DNA of 18,783 nucleotides from Bacteroidota bacterium (GTDB taxonomy: Bacteria > Bacteroidota > Bacteroidia > 2-12-FULL-35-15), in NCBI GenBank assembly GCA_026391935.1, contig JAPLDC010000063.1, positions 1-18,783 of the forward strand. Direction: 5' to 3'. This document shows, piece by piece, positions 15,049-18,783 of this stretch; the stretch's first letter is position 1, and every line of letters starts with the position of its first letter. A program made the position numbers and the translations under genes. Under the pieces are notes generated by a model that saw only the letters and a program-made list of their open reading frames with translations, was not told the origin of the DNA and did no database searches.

Positions 15049-15903
15049 ATGAAGTCGCTGAATAAAACTCAAATAGCAGTCATTTCAGGCGCATTAATAC
15101 TTTTCGTTCTTTTATTATTTGCAAACACAAAACTTCTCCCAAAAGAGGAGGTTGTTCAACCAGCTTCAGCTGCAGATGCTAACATGATTGCTTTGAACCA
15201 AATGGTACAAGCTGCTGTTACAGGATTAAGCAAGGAGGATAAGCAGGCGATTCAAAAATTAGATGAGGCAATAAAAAACAAATCTGATAATAAAACCGCT
15301 TTGGAAAACATGATAACGAAGTGGGACAGTTTACAAAACCCTTCTGTAGCGGCCTATTATATGGAGCAAGCTGCATTAGTGTCTCCATCAGAAAGCAACT
15401 GGAAAAATGCGGGAGACCGATATTTTTCGTCAAGTCGTTTTGTTGACGTTAACAACAGACCGATACTATTTGGGGAAGCACAGATTTGTTTCGAACATGT
15501 TTTGGCGCTAAATCCGAATAATATAGAAGCAAAGATCAGTCTGGCTTCTTGTTATGTTGAAGGAGGATCAAATCCGATGAAAGGAATCGGAATGATGCGA
15601 GAAATTGAGAAGACCGATTCTAACAATGTTAATCTTCAATTGAACTTTGCTTTTTTCTCCGAGAAATCTGGACAGTGGCAAAAAGCAATTACGCGATTTG
15701 AAAAGGTTTTAAGAATTCAGCCTGATTTTATTGAAGCGTATATCCACTTATCGGATGCGTATCAACAAATGGGAAACAAGGAAAAGGCAATTGAGAGTTT
15801 AAAAAAATACATTTCTTTGGAAAAGGATGTGACGATTAAAAAAGAAGTACAAGATTATATAGATAAATTAACCATGGAGGAAACTCCGGGACAGAAACAG
15901 TAA
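15049..15903 (+). CDS. Membrane-anchored tetratricopeptide repeat protein
   Basis: This 284-residue protein has a single N-terminal membrane anchor (about 8-26, IAVISGALILFVLLLFA) after a short basic cytoplasmic end, so the body should lie in the periplasm. Helical TPR units are recognisable from about 100 to 260. Examples are GEAQICFEHVLALNPNNIEAKISLA, the strongest pair around GQWQKAITRFEKVLRIQPD, and GNKEKAIESLKKYISLE. No catalytic motif is seen and the partner is unknown. As far as I recall, the order HU - TPR protein - RNase G recurs in Bacteroidota, which suggests a conserved housekeeping role, but no function is established. Confidence 0.85.
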   Translation: MKSLNKTQIAVISGALILFVLLLFANTKLLPKEEVVQPASAADANMIALNQMVQAAVTGLSKEDKQAIQKLDEAIKNKSDNKTALENMITKWDSLQNPSVAAYYMEQAALVSPSESNWKNAGDRYFSSSRFVDVNNRPILFGEAQICFEHVLALNPNNIEAKISLASCYVEGGSNPMKGIGMMREIEKTDSNNVNLQLNFAFFSEKSGQWQKAITRFEKVLRIQPDFIEAYIHLSDAYQQMGNKEKAIESLKKYISLEKDVTIKKEVQDYIDKLTMEETPGQKQ

Positions 15904-15935
15904 ACAAATTTTTTAAACATTTAAACATTTAAGTC

Positions 15936-16025
15936 ATGCCAAGCGGTAAAAAAAGAAAAAGACATAAAATGGCTACTCACAAACGTAAAAAACGTTTGAG
16001 AAAAAACAGACATAAGAAAAAATAA
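15936..16025 (+). CDS. Very small basic protein resembling ribosomal bS22/mS38 (AURKAIP1/COX24 family)
   Basis: A 29-codon gene begins MPSGKKRKRHKMATHKRKKR and ends LRKNRHKKK. About two thirds of its residues are Lys, Arg or His and there are no acidic residues. The pattern KKRKR-x-KM-x-x-HKRKK-x-LRKNR resembles the AURKAIP1/COX24 motif shared by mitochondrial small-subunit protein mS38 and mycobacterial bS22. Both bury such a peptide in 16S rRNA. It starts 32 bases after the TPR gene and ends at the arm of a strong terminator; rng follows. Ribosome binding is therefore the best guess. The similarity is from memory, not a search, and low complexity makes chance resemblance possible. The size, clean ATG and terminator position support a real gene. 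Confidence 0.72.
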   Translation: MPSGKKRKRHKMATHKRKKRLRKNRHKKK

Positions 16026-16060
16026 TTCTATCCCGAGCTTTCGGGAAAGAATTGTTTTTT
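16024..16060 (+). terminator. Intrinsic terminator after the small basic gene
   Basis: The stem consists of AATTCT (16024-16029) with AGAATT (16048-16053), a single A/A mismatch, then TCCCGA (16031-16036) with TCGGGA (16041-16046) around a GCTT loop. It is followed by G and six T (16055-16060). It begins within the stop codon of the 29-codon gene and should end the HU-TPR-small protein transcript, making rng a separate transcription unit or a read-through gene. Confidence 0.8.
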
Positions 16061-16084
16061 GCTTGTAATTAGCAGCGTCATTTT

Positions 16085-16116
16085 ACAGAATAGGAAAATA
16101 TTTTTTTCTATTCTGT
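16085..16116 (+). promoter_or_regulatory. Long hairpin in the rng upstream region
   Basis: Bases 16085-16098 pair with 16103-16116 over 14 positions (one G-T wobble) around a TATT loop; the outer arms are ACAGAATAG and CTATTCTGT. Together with a second hairpin at 16144-16159 (TTTCGGC-AA-GCCGAAA), it sits between the terminator and the likely rng start. It could be an RNA leader structure through which RNase G/E controls its own mRNA, as the rne leader does in E. coli, or a second terminator. Which of these applies is inference. Confidence 0.5.
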
Positions 16117-16245
16117 TTATTAGCACACGTCTGTTTGTTTTCTTTTCGGCAAGCCGAAATTAAGCACAACCAATTTTATTATAAAGATCCGCGGACTCCG
16201 TATATCGGGGTGCTGGGGATGTTGTATTTATTTAAAAAACTTAGA

Positions 16246-17802
16246 GTGAACAACGAATTAATTATTGATTCAACACCCTCCGAAGTTGTTATTGCATTAT
16301 TAAATGACAAACGATTAGTAGAACTTAATCGTGAAAAAAGCAATAATAATTTTACTGTTGGAGACATTTATCTGGGACGCGTAAAAAAAGTAATGCCCGG
16401 ATTGAATGCTGCCTTTGTGGATGTTGGATACGAAAAAGATGCATTTTTGCATTATCTGGATCTAGGACCTCAGGCTTCATCATTCGGAAAGTACACCAAA
16501 GCGGTGCAAACGGGAAAACAAACTACTTCCAACTTAATGTATTTTAAGTTTGAAAGTGATATTCCTAAAGACGGTAAAATTGGCAATGTAATAAGTGCTA
16601 ATCAGCAAATTCTTATTCAGATAGCTAAAGAACCTATCTCTACAAAAGGTCCAAGAATTACAACTGAAATTTCTTTGGCAGGACGCTATTTGGTATTGAT
16701 CCCCTTTTCTGATAAAATATCGGTTTCCCAAAAAATAAAAACGAATGATGAAAAGACGCGATTAAAAAAACTGATTGCGAGTATCAAGCCGAAGAACTTT
16801 GGTGTAATCATCCGTACTGTTGCTGAAGGAAAAAGTGTTGCCGACCTTGACACTGATCTGAACGATCTTGTAAAAAAATGGGATATCTGCTTTGAAGCAT
16901 TAAAAACGGCACAACCACCTCAAAAAGTATTGGGAGAATTGGATCGCACATCAGCAATTTTGCGCGACCTTTTAAATGCAAGTTTCAACAGCATTCATAT
17001 CAACGATCAAACGTTGTATGACGAAACAAAAAATTACCTGCATACGATCGCTCCCGATAAAGAAAATATTTTAAAACTTTACAAAGGCACTGTTCCCATC
17101 TTCGATAATTTCGGCGTAGACCGTCAGATAAAAGGTTTATTCGGAAAAACAGTAACGATGAAGAGTGGTGGTTATCTTATTGTTGAGCACACGGAAGCCT
17201 TGCATGTTATTGATGTAAACAGCGGGAATCGTGCAAAATCGGATAACACACAAGAAACAAATGCCCTTGAAGTAAATTTAGAAGCTGCAGTGGAAGTTGC
17301 ACGCCAATTGCGTTTGCGCGACATGGGTGGAATTATTGTAGTCGATTTTATTGACTTGCACTCAGCAGAAAATCGCAAATTATTGTTCGAAAGAATGCGC
17401 GATGAAATGTCGAAAGACAGAGCAAAGCATAATATTTTACCTCCGAGCAAATTCGGGTTGATACAAATTACCCGTCAGCGTGTTCGTCCGGAAATGAACA
17501 TCGTCACAGTTGAAAAATGCCCTACTTGTGGTGGCAGTGGAGAAATTCAAGCCAGCATTATTTTAATTGATCAGATAGAGAATAATCTGCGTTATATTTT
17601 AAAAGAACAAAATGAAACAGGTGTGACCTTATGTGTACACCCCTATCTTGAAGCATATATTACCAAAGGATTTTTCTTCAATTCGCTGAAACATAAATGG
17701 GCAAAGAAATTTGGAAAAAAATTCAAGGTGCGTGCTGTTTCTTCATACACCTTCCTGGAATATCATTTTATGAATAAAAATGAAGATGAGATAAAAATTT
17801 AG
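16246..17802 (+). CDS. rng: Ribonuclease G/E family endoribonuclease
   Basis: This single-strand endoribonuclease acts in rRNA maturation and mRNA decay. I place the start at GTG 16246, giving 518 residues beginning VNNELIIDSTPSEVVIALL, where Bacteroidota homologues typically begin. The frame is open further upstream (ATG at 16219 and 16135), but those extra residues do not resemble the family and cover a hairpin. An S1 domain follows (VGDIYLGRVKKVMPGLNAAFVDVG), interrupted by the usual insert. The catalytic Mg-binding aspartates are D323 (HVIDVNSGN) and D367 (IIVVDFIDL), 44 apart as in E. coli (43). The zinc-link CPTC (C425, C428) is present. There is no long C-terminal degradosome scaffold, so it is the short RNase G-like form. 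A terminator follows at 17848. Confidence 0.95.
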   Translation: MNNELIIDSTPSEVVIALLNDKRLVELNREKSNNNFTVGDIYLGRVKKVMPGLNAAFVDVGYEKDAFLHYLDLGPQASSFGKYTKAVQTGKQTTSNLMYFKFESDIPKDGKIGNVISANQQILIQIAKEPISTKGPRITTEISLAGRYLVLIPFSDKISVSQKIKTNDEKTRLKKLIASIKPKNFGVIIRTVAEGKSVADLDTDLNDLVKKWDICFEALKTAQPPQKVLGELDRTSAILRDLLNASFNSIHINDQTLYDETKNYLHTIAPDKENILKLYKGTVPIFDNFGVDRQIKGLFGKTVTMKSGGYLIVEHTEALHVIDVNSGNRAKSDNTQETNALEVNLEAAVEVARQLRLRDMGGIIVVDFIDLHSAENRKLLFERMRDEMSKDRAKHNILPPSKFGLIQITRQRVRPEMNIVTVEKCPTCGGSGEIQASIILIDQIENNLRYILKEQNETGVTLCVHPYLEAYITKGFFFNSLKHKWAKKFGKKFKVRAVSSYTFLEYHFMNKNEDEIKI

Positions 17803-17847
17803 TTGTTGGCAGAGGCAGATTTATTGTTTGAATATTGATGTTTGACG

Positions 17848-17883
17848 AAACGTTTTGTAGAAATACAAAACGTTTTTGTTTTT
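17848..17883 (+). terminator. Intrinsic terminator after rng
   Basis: A perfect 12-base stem, AAACGTTTTGTA (17848-17859) with TACAAAACGTTT (17864-17875), closes on a GAAA tetraloop and is followed by a T-rich tail to 17883. It lies 45 bases after the rng stop and is the strongest terminator in the window. Confidence 0.88.
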
Positions 17884-17887
17884 AGGT

Positions 17888-17895
17888 TATATTTG
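17888..17895 (+). promoter_or_regulatory. Possible -7 element for the CocE-like hydrolase gene
   Basis: TATATTTG matches the TAnnTTTG -7 consensus exactly, and the hydrolase ATG lies 63 bases downstream. There is no TTG at the right distance upstream, where the rng terminator lies, so the assignment is moderate. The transcript would carry the inverted repeat at 17913-17942 in its leader. Confidence 0.45.
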
Positions 17896-17912
17896 GATAA
17901 AATACAAAAGCC

Positions 17913-17942
17913 CGATGAATAAGTATAATAGATAATTCATCG
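17913..17942 (+). promoter_or_regulatory. Inverted repeat in the hydrolase leader
   Basis: CGATGAAT (17913-17920) and ATTCATCG (17935-17942) are perfect 8-base inverted arms separated by 14 bases. They lie between the likely promoter and the start codon of the hydrolase. This spacing suits a dimeric repressor site or an mRNA hairpin near the ribosome entry site. Confidence 0.4.
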
Positions 17943-17958
17943 TTAATATTCCCAACTG

Positions 17959-18783
17959 ATGAAAAGATTTATCCCCACACTTTTATTAATTTCATTTTTC
18001 ACTTCTTTACGATCACAAACGATAAATCCTGATTCTGTTTACATCGTAAATAATTATTATAAAATTGAACGCAGTATCCCGATGCGTGACGGAATAAAAC
18101 TTTTCACTTCAATTTATATTCCTAAGGACGCTTCGAAAAAACACCCAATTATGATGACCCGCACACCTTACTCTTGCGCACCATATGGTGAGAAGACCTT
18201 CAGGAATTTTTGGTCAAGAAATACAAAGGAATATCTTTTACAAAATTATATATATGTAATTCAAGATGTGCGAGGTTGTTATATGAGCGAAGGAGTGTTT
18301 GAAGATATCCGTCCTTATTTAGCAAACAAAAAAACAAAAAAAGATATTGATGAAGCAAGTGATACTTATGATGCTATCGACTGGATGATAAAAAATATTC
18401 CGAACAACAATGGAAATGTTGGAGTGAGTGGTGTCTCCTATCCCGGATTTTATTCCACAATGGCTGCCTTGTGTGGCCATCCGGCTTTAAAAGCTGTTAG
18501 TCCGCAAGCACCTGTAACCGATTGGTTCATTGGTGATGACGTGCACCACAAAGGAGCTTTTTTTATGATGGATGATTTTGATTTTGATTATTCTTTCGGG
18601 CACAGTCATCCCGGACCAACAACTAAAAATGGGCCAGACCTCGATTACCCCACTCCTGATAATTATGATTTTTTTCTGAAAATAGGAACGTTAAAAAATC
18701 TTACGAAATTATATATGGGTGATACCATGAAATTCTGGAATGAAGAAATGAATCATCCGAATTACGATGAATTTTGGAGATCG
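17959..18783 (+). CDS. CocE/NonD-family serine hydrolase, N-terminal part (cut by window edge)
   Basis: The window ends in frame after 275 codons, so the gene is partial; family members are about 600 residues. A signal peptide (MKRFIPTLLLISFFTSLRSQ) sends it out of the cytoplasm. The alpha/beta-hydrolase domain opens with IERSIPMRDGIKLFTSIYIP and MMTRTPYSC (a tyrosine near 71 contributes the oxyanion hole in the family) and continues with the DVRGCYMSEG motif. The nucleophile is S160 in GVSGVSYPGF (GxSYxG). DDVHHKGAFF (193-202) is like alpha-amino acid ester hydrolases and glutaryl-7-ACA acylases. The catalytic Asp and His and the jelly-roll domain would lie beyond the edge. The likely activity is hydrolysis of esters or amides of amino acids or short peptides; the exact substrate cannot be told. 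Confidence 0.9.
   Translation, partial: MKRFIPTLLLISFFTSLRSQTINPDSVYIVNNYYKIERSIPMRDGIKLFTSIYIPKDASKKHPIMMTRTPYSCAPYGEKTFRNFWSRNTKEYLLQNYIYVIQDVRGCYMSEGVFEDIRPYLANKKTKKDIDEASDTYDAIDWMIKNIPNNNGNVGVSGVSYPGFYSTMAALCGHPALKAVSPQAPVTDWFIGDDVHHKGAFFMMDDFDFDYSFGHSHPGPTTKNGPDLDYPTPDNYDFFLKIGTLKNLTKLYMGDTMKFWNEEMNHPNYDEFWRS

Noticed and set aside
16135..16245. N-terminal extension of RNase G starting at ATG 16135
   Set aside because: The extra residues do not resemble the family, they include a perfect hairpin, and the homologous N-terminus begins at the GTG at 16246.
1..18783. CRISPR array, transposon or phage remnant, rRNA or tRNA genes
   Set aside because: I saw no regularly spaced repeats, transposase or integrase motifs, terminal inverted repeats or cloverleaf-like structures.

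Overview
The window is AT-rich DNA from a member of the Bacteroidota, most likely a gliding or type IX secretion lineage. The basis for this is: gldE and gldD downstream of mutY and ssb; an SSB ending in DLPF; TAnnTTTG promoter elements with almost no Shine-Dalgarno sequences; a DUF5686 outer-membrane protein and CarboxypepD-like/TonB-plug domains; and a Bacteroidota-type HU. I cannot name the genus. No rRNA, tRNA, CRISPR array, transposase, integrase or phage gene was found, so this looks like ordinary chromosomal backbone with a few accessory cell-envelope loci.

Layout. (1) 167-5342, plus strand: a DUF5686/CarboxypepD-like outer-membrane protein, then two adjacent M16 metallopeptidase-family proteins, the first with the HxxEH zinc site and the second without it. 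(2) 5346-8089: an ECF sigma factor and a ZAS-type anti-sigma factor with a periplasmic TPR region, translationally coupled on the minus strand. Divergent to them is a secreted protein with a CarboxypepD-like domain and a TonB-receptor plug but no beta-barrel. (3) 8269-9623, minus strand: two small outer-membrane beta-barrel proteins. (4) 9868-10899, plus: heme A synthase. (5) 10864-14512, minus: mutY, ssb, gldE, gldD. (6) 14655-17802, plus: HU, a membrane-anchored TPR protein, a 29-residue very basic protein resembling the bS22/mS38 (AURKAIP1/COX24) ribosomal family, and RNase G/E. (7) 17959-end, plus: the first 275 codons of a secreted CocE/NonD hydrolase, cut by the window edge.

How they fit together. 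The sigma/anti-sigma pair probably controls envelope genes, and the divergent plug-only protein is the obvious candidate target or signal partner. This is the most system-like part of the window. Block 5 joins DNA repair and single-strand binding to gliding/T9SS genes, an arrangement known from Flavobacterium. Block 6 groups nucleoid, ribosome-associated and RNA-decay functions; a strong terminator separates the small basic gene from a hairpin-rich leader in front of rng. I do not see a clearly novel defence or mobile system. The best leads are the plug-only protein with its sigma locus, the short basic gene, the rng leader, and the repeat-like insertion in the gldD signal sequence.
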